Assembly: GCF_049673105.1 (NCBI RefSeq)
Contig: NZ_JBATXG010000011.1
Location: 11,981 to 75,980 of the forward strand
DNA length: 64,000 nucleotides
Source: Castellaniella sp049673105
GTDB lineage: Bacteria; Pseudomonadota; Gammaproteobacteria; Burkholderiales; Burkholderiaceae_B
Direction: 5' to 3'
Part shown: one piece after another, positions 46,357-57,971 of the stretch
Numbering within the stretch: position 1 is the stretch's first letter
Layout: each line of letters starts with the position of its first letter
Notes under the pieces: model-generated
The model's input: only the letters and a program-made list of their open reading frames with translations
What the model was told of the DNA's origin: nothing
The model's database searches: none
Position numbers and translations under genes: made by a program

Positions 46357-49116
46357 ATGACCCGGCTGAAATCCCTGCTGTCCCTGCTGGCGCTTTGCGC
46401 GCCGCTGACCACCTTCCTGCCAGGCTCCGCCCTGGCTGACGCCCCCCCCACCCTGCCTCCCGGCATCCAATCCGTCGTCATGATCGAAGGGGTCACGGAA
46501 TACCGCCTGCAAAACGGCCTGACCGTGCTGCTCGCGCCAGATGATTCCCGCGCCCAGACCACGGTGAACATGAGCTACCAGGTCGGGTCACGCCACGAAG
46601 GGCCGGGCGAAACCGGGATGGCGCACCTGCTGGAACACCTGCTGTTTCGCGGCAGCCCCGCGCACCCGGATGCGCTGGCCGAATTTTCGCGGCGTGGACT
46701 GGCGGCCAATGGGTCCACGACCACGGACCTGACCAACTATTATGCGACGTTCGCCAGCAACCCGGATGTTCTGGAGTGGTATCTGTCCTGGCAGGCGGAC
46801 GCCATGCTGAACGCCCGCATCAGCCGCGCCGATCTGGATGCGGAAATGCCGGTGGTGCGCAATGAAATGGAACGGGGCGACAACAGCCCCTTTGGGACGC
46901 TGCTGCAGCAGACCACCGCCGCCGCCTATGTCTGGCATCCCTATGGCCGTAGCGTCATCGGCGCCCGATCCGATGTCGAAAACGTCGATATCGCCCAACT
47001 GCGGGCCTTTTATCACCGCTACTACCAACCGGACAATGCGGTGCTGATCGTCACCGGGCGCTTCGATCCCCAGCAGACCCTGGACTGGATTGCCCGGGAT
47101 TTCGGCCCCATCGCGCGGCCCACGCGCCAACTGCCGCCGGAATACACGATCGAACCCGTCCAGCAAGGGGCACGGGCCGTGACGCTGCGCCGCATCGGCG
47201 GCAGCCCGATCGCCATCGTTCAATATCATTTCCCTGAAGCCAGCAGCGATGCCTACACGGCCTTGTCCCTGGGTACGGCCATGCTGGCCGACAGCCCCGC
47301 AGGTCCGCTCCATCAGGCCTTGGTCCAGACCGGCAAGGCCAGCAGCACCTTCGGATTCACCACGGCGACGAAGCAGCCCGGTCAGGTGACCTTCGGAGCG
47401 CAGCCACAAGCCTCAACCGACCCGCAAGCCGTCCTGGACCTGCTGGAAACCACCCTGGAATCCGGCGGCATCGATCAGCTGGACCAGGCCGCCCTGGACC
47501 GCAACCGCACCGCCTGGCTCAACCACTGGAAACAGGTCTACAACCAGCCCGCCAGCCTGGCCGACGCGCTGTCTGACGCCGTCGCGCGCGGCGATTGGCG
47601 CCTGTATTTCATCGAACCGCTGCGCATCCGCGCCCTGACGCTGGACGAGATCCGCCAGCAGTTGCACGCCTGGCTACTGCCCAGCAACCGCACAAGCGGC
47701 CTGTATCTGCCCACGCCGGACCCGGCCTATGCGCCTACGCCGCCGGCAGCTCAGCTGCAACCCTGGATCGCCCAGCTGCGGACCGGCACGCCCCGCCCGG
47801 CGGTCGCCAGCTTTGACACCGATCCGCAAGCCATCGATGCCGACACCTTGCGCGACACCTTGATGCTGCCCAACGGCAAGGTCTCGCTGGCTCTGCTGCC
47901 CAAGGCCACCCCCGGCGAACAGGTCTACGCCTACATGAGTCTGCGCTTTGGCACCGCCGAACAGATGCGCAATCTGGGCCTGACACCGTCGGTCACGGCA
48001 GCCATGCTGCTGCGCGGGGCCACAGGACTATCCCGCCAGCAGATCGAAGACCAGCTCAATGCGCTGGATTCCGTCCTGAGCTTCAGCAGCAGCGGCAACA
48101 CCGTCACGGTGGCCATGCGCAGTTCGCGCACCCATCTGCCCGACCTGCTGGCCCTGACCTTCCATCTGCTGCGCGAACCGACCTTCCCGGCATCGGAATT
48201 GACGGAAATCCAGCACAGCCTGGTGACGAATCTGCAGGATTCCGCATCCAGCCCCGCCTATCTGGTGCGCAACACCTTGCAGCGCCAAGACCAGCCCTGG
48301 AAACCAGAGGATATCCGCTACACCCCGACGACGCAGGAACTGCTGCAAGCCGTGCCGTCCCTGACCCCGGACGCGCTGCGGCGATTCCACGACCGTTTCT
48401 ACGGCGCGGGCGACATCCTGCTGTCCGTCGTCGGCGACATCGACCCCGATACGCTCGAACAGAGCCTGCGTCAGGGCCTGGCGGACTGGAAACAGGCACC
48501 CGCCTACGAACGGATAGCGGAACCCTGGTATCCCGTGACCCCCAAGACCTTCACCATCCCCGCCCCCGGCAAGGCCAACGCCAATTATCTGGCGGCACTG
48601 GCCCTGAAACTGCAGGACACCGACCCGCGCTGGCCGGCCTTGATGATAGCCAACTACCTGCTGGGCGGATCCGAGGATTCCCGCCTGTGGCAGGCGATCC
48701 GGGTCAAGGGCGGCCTGTCCTACACGGTGGGCAGCCAGCTGCAAGCCTCGTCCTGGGAACCTTCCGGCAGTTGGACGCTGTTTGCGTCGATGGCATCTGC
48801 GAACGCCCAGGTGCTGCAGGATGCCGTGCGCAAGACGCTGGACGACACCCTGAAGACCGGCTTCACCCAGGACGAAGTGGACCAGGGAGTGAAATCCCTG
48901 CTCAATTTCCTGAAGCTGGGCCGGTCCGACGACAGCTGGCTGGCCGATCATTGGCTGGATTATCTGGGGACGGACCGCAGCTTTGCCTGGCAACAGCACC
49001 TGATCGAGCAGTGGCAGACGCTGACGGCTGATCAGGTGAACGAGGCCATGCGCGCGCTGCTGAAACCCGATGCCTTCAGCATCGCCGTGGCGGCGGACCC
49101 GGCTGCCCTGCCTTAG
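46357..49116 (+). CDS. M16 family zinc peptidase (pitrilysin type, two-domain)
   Basis: A 919-residue secreted or periplasmic peptidase. Signal peptide LLSLLALCAPLTTFLPGSALA. The zinc motif HxxEH is HLLEH in GMAHLLEHLLFRGSP, with the distal Glu region EMPVVRNEMERG. The second half (from about residue 440) is a homologous M16 domain without HxxEH, as in other bacterial M16B pairs fused in one chain; its C-terminal RLWQAIRVKGGLSYTVGS is the typical R/Y substrate-binding pattern. ATG 46357 fits the signal peptide; upstream Mets at 46282 and 46321 would lengthen it. Confidence 0.92.
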   Translation: MTRLKSLLSLLALCAPLTTFLPGSALADAPPTLPPGIQSVVMIEGVTEYRLQNGLTVLLAPDDSRAQTTVNMSYQVGSRHEGPGETGMAHLLEHLLFRGSPAHPDALAEFSRRGLAANGSTTTDLTNYYATFASNPDVLEWYLSWQADAMLNARISRADLDAEMPVVRNEMERGDNSPFGTLLQQTTAAAYVWHPYGRSVIGARSDVENVDIAQLRAFYHRYYQPDNAVLIVTGRFDPQQTLDWIARDFGPIARPTRQLPPEYTIEPVQQGARAVTLRRIGGSPIAIVQYHFPEASSDAYTALSLGTAMLADSPAGPLHQALVQTGKASSTFGFTTATKQPGQVTFGAQPQASTDPQAVLDLLETTLESGGIDQLDQAALDRNRTAWLNHWKQVYNQPASLADALSDAVARGDWRLYFIEPLRIRALTLDEIRQQLHAWLLPSNRTSGLYLPTPDPAYAPTPPAAQLQPWIAQLRTGTPRPAVASFDTDPQAIDADTLRDTLMLPNGKVSLALLPKATPGEQVYAYMSLRFGTAEQMRNLGLTPSVTAAMLLRGATGLSRQQIEDQLNALDSVLSFSSSGNTVTVAMRSSRTHLPDLLALTFHLLREPTFPASELTEIQHSLVTNLQDSASSPAYLVRNTLQRQDQPWKPEDIRYTPTTQELLQAVPSLTPDALRRFHDRFYGAGDILLSVVGDIDPDTLEQSLRQGLADWKQAPAYERIAEPWYPVTPKTFTIPAPGKANANYLAALALKLQDTDPRWPALMIANYLLGGSEDSRLWQAIRVKGGLSYTVGSQLQASSWEPSGSWTLFASMASANAQVLQDAVRKTLDDTLKTGFTQDEVDQGVKSLLNFLKLGRSDDSWLADHWLDYLGTDRSFAWQQHLIEQWQTLTADQVNEAMRALLKPDAFSIAVAADPAALP

Positions 49117-49128
49117 ATAAGGGCAAAC

Positions 49129-49165
49129 GAAAAACCCCGCGCTCCCTGAACAGGAGACGCGGGGT
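49129..49165 (-). terminator. Rho-independent terminator of the dnaK-dnaJ transcript
   Basis: On the minus strand ACCCCGCG...CGCGGGGT with additional inner CTCC/GGAG pairing, followed by TTTTTCG. It stands 22 bp beyond the dnaJ stop. On the plus strand no T-run follows, so it serves dnaJ. Confidence 0.85.
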
Positions 49166-49186
49166 CCGGGTAAAGCCTGAAACAGA

Positions 49187-50314
49187 TCAGGAAAAGAAAT
49201 TCTTGACCTTGTCCGTCCAGGATTCGCTCTTGGGCGAGTGGCGGTCGCCGCCCGTGCTAAGCGAGGTTTCGAACTGACGCAGCAGCGCTTTTTGTTCGTC
49301 ATTCAAGCGCACCGGGGTTTCCACGGCCACGTGACAGTACAGATCACCGGGGTAGCTGGAGCGGATGCCCTTGATGCCCTTGCCGCGCAGACGGAAAGTC
49401 TTGCCGGTCTGCGTGCCTTCGGGGATGGTGATTTCCCCGCGCCCGGCCAAGGTCGGGACTTCCAGGGAACCGCCCAAAGCCGCCTTGGTAAAGGGGATGG
49501 TCAGCTCGCAGTGCAGGTCTTCGCCATCGCGCTGGAAGATGCCGTGCGGCTTGATGCGGATTTCCACGAACAGGTCGCCTGAAGGCCCGCCATTGACGCC
49601 CGGCTCGCCATTGCCCGACGAACGGATGCGCATGCCATCGTCGATGCCGGCGGGAATCTTGACTTGCAGGGTCTTGTTCTTGCGAATCCGCCCCACGCCC
49701 TCGCAATCCGCGCAGGGGTTGGAGATTTCCTTGCCGCTGCCGTGGCAGGTCGGGCAGGTCTGCTGGACGCTGAAAAAACCCTGCTGCATGCGCACCGCGC
49801 CGCTGCCGCCGCAGGTGCTGCAAGTATGCGGCGTCGTGCCCGGTTTGGCGCCGGACCCGTGGCAGGTATCGCAGTTTTCCCAGCTGGGAATGCGGATTTC
49901 GGTATCAAAGCCGTTGGCCGCCTGTTCCAGGCTGATTTCCAGGTTGTATTTCAGGTCGGCGCCGCGATAGACCTGCGGGCCACCGCCGCGCCGGCCTGCT
50001 GCACCGCCAAAAATCTCGCCGAAAATATCCCCGAAGGCGTCGGCAAAGCCGCCCGCCCCGCCCATGCCGGCGCCGCCCGCCGCATTGGGATCCACGCCCG
50101 CATGGCCAAAACGGTCATACGCCGCCCGCTTTTCCGCATCGGACAGCATCTCGTAGGCCTCTTTGGCCTCTTTGAACTTGTCCTCTGCTTCTTTGCTGTC
50201 CGGATTGCGGTCCGGATGATATTTCATTGCCAGCTTGCGGTAGGCCTTGCGGATATCCTCATCCGAGGCATTCTTGGCCACCCCAAGGACTTCGTAGAAA
50301 TCGCGTTTTGCCAT
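49187..50314 (-). CDS. dnaJ: Chaperone protein DnaJ
   Basis: A 375-residue type I Hsp40. J domain 1-70 with HPD in MKYHPDRNPDS; G/F-rich region to about 130 (GGAGMGGAGGFADAFGD); four zinc-finger repeats CDTCHGSG, CSTCGGSG, CPTCHGSG and CADCEGVG; C-terminal beta-sheet domains. It delivers substrates to DnaK and stimulates its ATPase. It is separated from dnaK by 137 bp that contain stem-loops. Confidence 0.97.
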   Translation of the reverse strand: MAKRDFYEVLGVAKNASDEDIRKAYRKLAMKYHPDRNPDSKEAEDKFKEAKEAYEMLSDAEKRAAYDRFGHAGVDPNAAGGAGMGGAGGFADAFGDIFGEIFGGAAGRRGGGPQVYRGADLKYNLEISLEQAANGFDTEIRIPSWENCDTCHGSGAKPGTTPHTCSTCGGSGAVRMQQGFFSVQQTCPTCHGSGKEISNPCADCEGVGRIRKNKTLQVKIPAGIDDGMRIRSSGNGEPGVNGGPSGDLFVEIRIKPHGIFQRDGEDLHCELTIPFTKAALGGSLEVPTLAGRGEITIPEGTQTGKTFRLRGKGIKGIRSSYPGDLYCHVAVETPVRLNDEQKALLRQFETSLSTGGDRHSPKSESWTDKVKNFFS

Positions 50315-50353
50315 TGGTATCGATTACGTTTGCACTGCTATTGAAGGACATAT

Positions 50354-50382
50354 GCCCGGACCGGTAAAAACCGGAACCGGGC
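50354..50382 (-). promoter_or_regulatory. Stem-loop in the dnaK-dnaJ gap
   Basis: GCCCGG-CCGGT, loop AAAA, ACCGG-CCGGGC with small bulges (50354-50382). No T-run. A second short hairpin AGCCGG/CCGGCT is at about 50430-50445. Probably lowers or tunes dnaJ expression relative to dnaK. Confidence 0.45.
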
Positions 50383-50451
50383 AGGCACAGCCAGACGACC
50401 AGACCGGATGCGTCCGCCCATCGGGGCGAGCCGGCATCCGGCTGGCGGCAA

Positions 50452-52374
<1,923 letters not shown>

Positions 52375-52429
52375 GTTTGATCCTGTCGATGTTTGAATGA
52401 GGGGCGGACGTTTCCCGCCGATGTTTCTG

Positions 52430-52458
52430 ATGTGGGGTTGCCCCCCGCCGATTTCAAG
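52430..52458 (-). promoter_or_regulatory. Sigma-32-type heat-shock promoter of dnaK
   Basis: On the minus strand CTTGAAAT (52458-52451), 13-bp spacer, CCCCACAT (52437-52430), very close to the E. coli heat-shock consensus. The -35 box overlaps the grpE stop codon. The leader would be about 50 nt. Confidence 0.75.
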
Positions 52459-53026
52459 ACTGCCCGGCTGACACCATGACCAAAGCCGGACGCAGAACGC
52501 GATCGGCGATCAGGTAGCCCTTTTGCAGCGCCTGCGCCACCGTGCCTTGCGGCTGTTCGGACGGGACGTTGGAAATCGCCTGATGCTTGTGCGGGTCGAA
52601 CGCATCGCCCGGCTGGGGCGCGATCTCGCGCATCTGATTGCGCTCGAAGGCATTGTTCAACTGGCGCAGGGTGGATTCCACGCCCTTTTGCCAGTCTTCC
52701 GCCGTCTGGTCCTCCTGGGCCAGAGCGGCTTCCAGGCTGTCGCGCACGGGGATCAGGCTTTCGGCAAAGGATTCCGTGCCGAATTTACGGGCCTTGGCCA
52801 CGTCTTCCTGGGCGCGGCGGCGCACGTTTTCGACTTCGGCATGCGCCCGCAACAGCTGATCATGATATTCGGCGACTTTCGCCTGGGCCTCGGCCAGCAG
52901 CGCCGCCAGGTTCTCACCAGCTTGCTCGGGGACGTCTGCCGGCGTGGCAGCGCAGGCATCAGGGGCTTGGGCCGGATCCTGGGGCGCGGCGGCCTTGGGA
53001 TCCAAGTCTTCCTGGGGTGCCGACAT
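52454..53026 (-). CDS. grpE: Nucleotide exchange factor GrpE
   Basis: A 190-residue GrpE. An acidic/Ala-Pro-rich N-terminus of about 50 residues precedes the long coiled coil (LAALLAEAQAKVAEYHDQLL), then VENVRRRAQEDVAKARKFG and the beta domain with HQAISNVPSEQPQGTV and LQKGYLIADRVLRPALV. It releases ADP from DnaK. It lies 79 bp before dnaK on the same strand. Confidence 0.97.
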   Translation of the reverse strand: MSAPQEDLDPKAAAPQDPAQAPDACAATPADVPEQAGENLAALLAEAQAKVAEYHDQLLRAHAEVENVRRRAQEDVAKARKFGTESFAESLIPVRDSLEAALAQEDQTAEDWQKGVESTLRQLNNAFERNQMREIAPQPGDAFDPHKHQAISNVPSEQPQGTVAQALQKGYLIADRVLRPALVMVSAGQS

Positions 53027-53077
53027 GGTGAACTCTCCAAAAACAGAAAAATACGAATGAAACGATAGATGAGGGGA

Positions 53078-53106
53078 AAAATGGGAATATCAAGAGGTTT
53101 TTTCAA
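53078..53106 (-). promoter_or_regulatory. Candidate sigma-32-type promoter of grpE
   Basis: On the minus strand TTGAAA (53106-53101), about 15-bp spacer, CCCATTTT (53085-53078). A partly overlapping alternative is CTTGATA with CCCCTCAT. Either would give a leader of about 45 nt. Confidence 0.5.
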
Positions 53107-53156
53107 TGCCTCAGGGACGATGGCCTGCAGCAGACGCCGGACGGTCCGGCGCAGCT

Positions 53157-54203
53157 TCACACCCAGCCGGCCAGATTGCCGGCCAGCAGATCGGCAAACC
53201 CCTTCACCCAGCCCGGTTCTGCATTCAGGCAAGGAATGTAGCGGAATTCCCGCCCGCCCGCGTCCAGAAAGGCCTGGCGGCAGCCCATGTCGATTTCTTC
53301 CAGGGTTTCCAGGCAGTCGGCCAGAAATCCCGGGCACAGCACGTCCACGGAACCCACGCCGTCCCGCCCCCAGGATTCCAGCGTCGCCTGGGTATACGGC
53401 TGCAGCCAGGGGGCGGCGCCGAAACGGCTCTGGAAACTGACGTGCAGGCGCGCGCCGTCCGCCCCCAGGCGCTCGCGCAAGGCGGCGGCTGTCTGCATGC
53501 AGTCGCGGAAATAGGGGTCGCCCTTTCGGACGCTGGCCTGCGGCAGGCCATGAAAACTGAGCAGCAAACGATCAGCCTTCCCGGCCTGCCCCCAATGCGC
53601 CTGGATCGACCGGGCCAAAGCATCGATGTAGGCAGGATCGCGATGGAAGCGGTCCAGCACGCGCACGGTGGGTTGATGCCGCAAGCGCGCCAGATGGGCA
53701 TTGATCGCGTCCACCGCCGTCGCGGTGGTGCTGGCCGCATATTGCGGGTACAGGGGCGCCGCCAGAATGCGTCCGCAGCCCGCCGCCCGCAGGCGGTCGA
53801 TGGCGTCGCTCAAGGCGGGCTGGCCGTAGCGCATGGCCAATTCCACCCGGACGTTCAGGCCTTGCCCCGCCAGAACGCCCTGCACGCCCTGGGCCAGATC
53901 CTGGCTATGCACCAGCAGGGGCGAACCGCGTTCCAGCCAGATCTCGGCATATTTGGGAGCAATCGCCGCCGGACGTCGGGTCAGGACAAACAGCCGCAAA
54001 ATGATCTGCCACAGCCAAGCTGGCAGTTCGACGACGCGGGGATCCGACAGGAATTCCCGCAGATAACGGCGTACGGCGCTGGCGGTCGGGGCATCGGGCG
54101 TGCCGAGATTGATCAACAAAATGCCCAGGGGGCCGCGATCCGCGCCAGGCGCATCAGGGTCCAGCGCCTGGGGGTCCGGCGCATCAGAGATAAAACGGGT
54201 CAT
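53157..54203 (-). CDS. hemH: Ferrochelatase
   Basis: A 348-residue ferrochelatase that inserts Fe2+ into protoporphyrin IX. LGILLINLGTPDAPTASAV near the N-terminus, then PLYPQYAASTTATAVDAI and the catalytic His in LLLSFHGLPQASVRKGDPY, and DVLCPGFLADCLETLEEI with the conserved Glu. ATG 54203 is chosen; the open frame to 54416 runs antisense to nothing conserved and overlaps hrcA. It sits between hrcA and grpE on the same strand. Confidence 0.96.
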   Translation of the reverse strand: MTRFISDAPDPQALDPDAPGADRGPLGILLINLGTPDAPTASAVRRYLREFLSDPRVVELPAWLWQIILRLFVLTRRPAAIAPKYAEIWLERGSPLLVHSQDLAQGVQGVLAGQGLNVRVELAMRYGQPALSDAIDRLRAAGCGRILAAPLYPQYAASTTATAVDAINAHLARLRHQPTVRVLDRFHRDPAYIDALARSIQAHWGQAGKADRLLLSFHGLPQASVRKGDPYFRDCMQTAAALRERLGADGARLHVSFQSRFGAAPWLQPYTQATLESWGRDGVGSVDVLCPGFLADCLETLEEIDMGCRQAFLDAGGREFRYIPCLNAEPGWVKGFADLLAGNLAGWV

Positions 54204-54258
54204 GGTCGACAGGGCATGAGAAAAAGGAATCCGGAAGAAGCGGCGCAGCGACAAGACA

Positions 54259-55272
54259 CTATGAAGCCGCCTGGCCCAGCGCATTGGACAGCATGCGGGC
54301 CGTGATATCGACAATCGGGATGACCCGTTCGTAGGCCATCCGCGTGGGGCCGATGACCCCCAGAGTGCCGATGACCTCGCCATCCACCCCATAGGGCGCG
54401 GTAATGACGGACACATCCTCTAGGGGCACCAGACGGGAATCCCCGCCGATGTAGATCTGAACCCCCTGCGCATGGCTGGACACGTCCAGCAGATGCAGCA
54501 GATCGGTTTTTTGCTCGAACAGCGCGAACAGACGGCGCAGCCGATCCATATCGGCAGTCATTTCCGAGATTTCCAGCAGCTTGCCCTCGCCGGAAATCAC
54601 CACGGCCTCGTCCGCCGTATCGGACCCGCCAATGCCCGCATCGACGGCCTGCCGCATCAAACGGGATATATCCGAACTCAAGGTGGCGAGCTCCGCCTTC
54701 AGGGCCATGCGGACTTCGTGAAAGGCTTTGCCGGAAAACTGCCGATTGAAGAAATTGGAGGCTTCCAGCAGTTCGACTTCGGTGTATTCACGCGACACGA
54801 ACAGAATCCGGTTCTGCACATCGCCGTTGGGGGTGACGATGATCAACAGAACCCGCTTGTCCGACAGGCGGATGAATTCGATGTGGCGAAAGACCTGGGT
54901 GCGCTTGGGCGTCAGCACGACCCCGGCGAACTGCGACAGATTGGACAGCAACGTGGCCGCCGCCGTCACGGCGCGGCCCGGTTCGGCCGCCGGCAGATAA
55001 TCGGCGATCGGCATGTCCGGGCGGAATTCATAGGGCCGCACGGTCAGCAGCGTATCGACGAACATGCGGTAGCCCTGGGGCGTCGGCACCCGGCCCGCCG
55101 AGGTGTGCGGGCTGTGGATCAGGCCAAGGTCTTCCAGGTCGGCCATGACGTTGCGAATCGTGGCGGGCGACAGCTCGAACACTTTCGACAAGGTGCGCGA
55201 ACCCACGGGCTGGCCGTCCGCGATATAGCGTTCCACCAGCGCCTTGAGCAATGCCTTGGCTCGATCATCCAT
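54259..55272 (-). CDS. hrcA: Heat-inducible transcription repressor HrcA
   Basis: A 337-residue repressor. The N-terminal winged helix includes LVERYIADGQPVGSRTLSK and SPATIRNVMADLEDLGLI, then SPHTSAGRVPTPQGYRMFVD; the remainder is a GAF-like domain and dimerisation region. HrcA binds CIRCE elements, usually before groESL. I see no CIRCE (TTAGCACTC-N9-GAGTGCTAA) before grpE or dnaK here, so its target is likely outside the window. It is divergent from nadK. Confidence 0.96.
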   Translation of the reverse strand: MDDRAKALLKALVERYIADGQPVGSRTLSKVFELSPATIRNVMADLEDLGLIHSPHTSAGRVPTPQGYRMFVDTLLTVRPYEFRPDMPIADYLPAAEPGRAVTAAATLLSNLSQFAGVVLTPKRTQVFRHIEFIRLSDKRVLLIIVTPNGDVQNRILFVSREYTEVELLEASNFFNRQFSGKAFHEVRMALKAELATLSSDISRLMRQAVDAGIGGSDTADEAVVISGEGKLLEISEMTADMDRLRRLFALFEQKTDLLHLLDVSSHAQGVQIYIGGDSRLVPLEDVSVITAPYGVDGEVIGTLGVIGPTRMAYERVIPIVDITARMLSNALGQAAS

Positions 55273-55389
55273 GTCCTATTCACCCATCGTGCGGGACAAG
55301 CGCAACACGCCGATAGCGGCACAGCGCATTCATCCCCCTATAATCGGATACTCCTTATTATTCCATTAAACGCGCGAAGGACCGGCTTC

Positions 55390-56301
55390 ATGCACTTCAA
55401 GACCGTGGCCCTGATCGGCCGCTACCAGGACAGCGGGCTGGACGCGCCCTTGCGGCGGCTGGGCGCCGTGCTGCAGGCCGCCGGTTGCGCCGTGCTGATC
55501 GAGGCCCAGACCGGCAGCAATACGGGTGTGCAAGACTTCCCACTGGCCTCGTACCAGGACATCGGCAAACAGGCCGATCTGGCCATCATCATGGGCGGCG
55601 ACGGCACCATGCTGGCTGCGGCGCGCGAACTGGCCACATCCGACGTGGCGCTGATCGGCATCAACCACGGTCGCCTGGGTTTCATCACGGACATCCCCCT
55701 GGGCAGCGCCGACGAGGCCATCACCCGCATCCTGAACGGCGCTTATGTGCAGGACGAACGCATGCTGCTGGAAGGCCGCGTCATGCGCGGCGATCAGTTG
55801 ATGGCCTCCGGCCTGGCCCTGAACGACGTCATCATCAACCGCGCCGGGCGCGGCGGCATGATCGAACTGCGCGTGGAATGCAATGGCGTGTTCATGCACA
55901 GCCAGCGGGCCGACGGCCTGATCATCGCCACGCCCACCGGGTCCACGGCCTATTCCCTGTCGGCGGGCGGCCCTATCCTGCACCCGCAGGTCCAGGCCCT
56001 GGTGCTGGTCCCCGTGGCGCCCCAGACACTCTCGAACCGTCCCATCGCCCTGCCCGAAGATTCCCTGCTGGACATCACGATCCGCGCCCTGGGCCGCGTG
56101 GAATCCGGCGCCAGCGTGCACTTCGACATGCAGGCCCTGTCCAATTGCCAGGAAGGCGACCGCATCGACGTGCGCCGCAGCCCGCACCGGGTGCGCTTTC
56201 TGCACCCCCAGGGCTACAGCTACTTTTCCACCTTGCGCAGCAAACTGAACTGGAATCGCATGCTGCATCCCTGGGACGACCCTGACGAACACGCTCTCTA
56301 A
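55390..56301 (+). CDS. nadK: NAD kinase
   Basis: A 303-residue NAD kinase that makes NADP. The GGDGTML motif is in AIIMGGDGTMLAAAR, followed by INHGRLGFITDIP, the ALNDVIINR block and TPTGSTAYSLSAGGPI. ATG 55390 is chosen because the family starts close to VALIGRYQ; the large open frame upstream is antisense to hrcA. A TATAAT at 55339-55344 could be the -10 box, but I see no convincing -35. recN starts 5 bp after the stop. Confidence 0.97.
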   Translation: MHFKTVALIGRYQDSGLDAPLRRLGAVLQAAGCAVLIEAQTGSNTGVQDFPLASYQDIGKQADLAIIMGGDGTMLAAARELATSDVALIGINHGRLGFITDIPLGSADEAITRILNGAYVQDERMLLEGRVMRGDQLMASGLALNDVIINRAGRGGMIELRVECNGVFMHSQRADGLIIATPTGSTAYSLSAGGPILHPQVQALVLVPVAPQTLSNRPIALPEDSLLDITIRALGRVESGASVHFDMQALSNCQEGDRIDVRRSPHRVRFLHPQGYSYFSTLRSKLNWNRMLHPWDDPDEHAL

Positions 56302-56306
56302 GGCCT

Positions 56307-57968
56307 ATGCTGCGCACCCTGCACATCCTTGATTTCGTCATCGTCGACCGTGCCGACATCCATTTCGAGGCCGGTTTCACGGTGTTTTCCGGCGAAACCG
56401 GCGCCGGCAAATCGATCCTGATCGACGCGCTGTCGCTGGCGCTGGGCGGGCGCGGCGACGCCAGCCTGGTGCGCGAGGGCGCCAACCGGGCCGACATCAG
56501 CGCGGTCTTCGAAGCTCCGCCATCCGCCGCAGGCTGGCTGGACGAGCAAAGCATCGAGGGCCCGGAACTGATCCTGCGCCGGGTGATCGACAGCCAAGGC
56601 CGCAGCAAGGCCTACATCAACGGTCTGCCCGCCACCCTCGCGCAGCTGCGCGACCTGGGCGCACTGCTGGTGGACATCCACGGCCAGCACGCCCACCAAA
56701 GCCTGTTGCAGCCTGCCAGCCAACGCGACATCCTGGACACCCAGGGCGGACACGCGGATCAGGCGCAGGCGCTGTCAGATGCCTGGACCGATTGGCGCCT
56801 TGCTCAAGCCGCCCTGGATGCCGCGCGCGACGATGCTGCTGGACGGGCGCAAGCGATCGACCGCCTGCAAGAGGACCTGGCCCTGCTGGACGAACTGGCC
56901 CCGACCGCCGACGAATGGCCGGCGCTCTGCGCCCGGCAATCCCGCCTGGCCCATGCGCAGGCGCTGCTGTCCGGCGCCGGGCAGGCGATTGAAGCCCTGG
57001 ATGGCGAATCCGGGTCGGTCGCCACCGCCCTGCACACGGCCCTGCAGGCCCTGCAATCCCTCACTCGCCACGACCCGCGCCTGGAAGAACACTGCCAGAC
57101 GCTGGAATCGGCCCGCATCCTGTGCGCGGAAACCGTGTCGGGGCTGAACGCCTATGCCGACCGCCTGGAACTGGACCCCGACGCCCTGGCCCAGGCTGAC
57201 GCCCGCATGAGCCAGATGTTCACCGCGGCCCGGCGCTTCCACGTCGAGCCCGAGGCCTTAAGCGAGCTGCACGAATCCCTGGGCGCCCAACTGCGGCAGG
57301 CCGAGGCCGGCCAGGACCTGCAGGCGCTGACCCAGGCCTGCGCACAGGCCGAGGCACACTACCAGGCCATCGCCCAGGCGCTCAGCACTGCGCGCGCCGC
57401 CACCGCGCAGCGGCTGGCTGAACAGGTCACGGCAGCCATGCAAAACCTGTCCATGGAAGGCGGCTCTCTGCAAGTGGCTTTGCCCGCGTGCAAACCCTCT
57501 GCCCACGGCCTGGAAACCGTGGAATTCCTGGTCGCGGGCCATGCCGGGGTAGCGCCTCGGCCCTTGTCCAAGGTCGCCTCGGGCGGTGAATTGGCGCGGA
57601 TTTCCCTGGCCCTGTCGGTCATCGCCAGCCAGGCGGCGCGCGTGCCGACCCTGATTTTCGACGAGGTCGACACCGGCATCGGCGGCGCGGTGGCGGAAGT
57701 CGTCGGCAGACTGCTGCGCGAACTGGGGCAGCGCCACCAGGTGCTGTGCGTCACCCACCTGCCCCAAGTGGCCGCCTGCGCCAGCCAGCATTTTCAGGTC
57801 AGTAAAACCACGCGCGATCAGCACACGCTATCGGCCATCCAGACGCTGGATGCGCCCGCCCGGGTCGAGGAAATCGCCCGCATGCTGGGCGGACTGACAC
57901 TGACGGCGGCCACCCGCGAACACGCTCAGGAAATGCTGCGGCTGTCGGCAGGACACCCCGCCGCCTGA
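56307..57968 (+). CDS. recN: DNA repair protein RecN
   Basis: A 553-residue SMC-like ATPase. Walker A is FSGETGAGKSILIDAL at about residue 28, followed by LGGRGDASLVREG; central coiled-coil arms rich in A, L, Q, E; C-terminal signature KVASGGELARISLAL and Walker B PTLIFDEVDTGIGG. It gathers double-strand breaks for recombination. It lies 5 bp after nadK, so the two are probably an operon. Convergent with fur through a shared stem-loop. Confidence 0.97.
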   Translation: MLRTLHILDFVIVDRADIHFEAGFTVFSGETGAGKSILIDALSLALGGRGDASLVREGANRADISAVFEAPPSAAGWLDEQSIEGPELILRRVIDSQGRSKAYINGLPATLAQLRDLGALLVDIHGQHAHQSLLQPASQRDILDTQGGHADQAQALSDAWTDWRLAQAALDAARDDAAGRAQAIDRLQEDLALLDELAPTADEWPALCARQSRLAHAQALLSGAGQAIEALDGESGSVATALHTALQALQSLTRHDPRLEEHCQTLESARILCAETVSGLNAYADRLELDPDALAQADARMSQMFTAARRFHVEPEALSELHESLGAQLRQAEAGQDLQALTQACAQAEAHYQAIAQALSTARAATAQRLAEQVTAAMQNLSMEGGSLQVALPACKPSAHGLETVEFLVAGHAGVAPRPLSKVASGGELARISLALSVIASQAARVPTLIFDEVDTGIGGAVAEVVGRLLRELGQRHQVLCVTHLPQVAACASQHFQVSKTTRDQHTLSAIQTLDAPARVEEIARMLGGLTLTAATREHAQEMLRLSAGHPAA

Positions 57969-57971
57969 CGC

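Noticed and set aside
52375..55389. CIRCE element near hrcA, grpE or dnaK
   Set aside because: I looked for TTAGCACTC and its inverse in the intergenic regions and did not see it.
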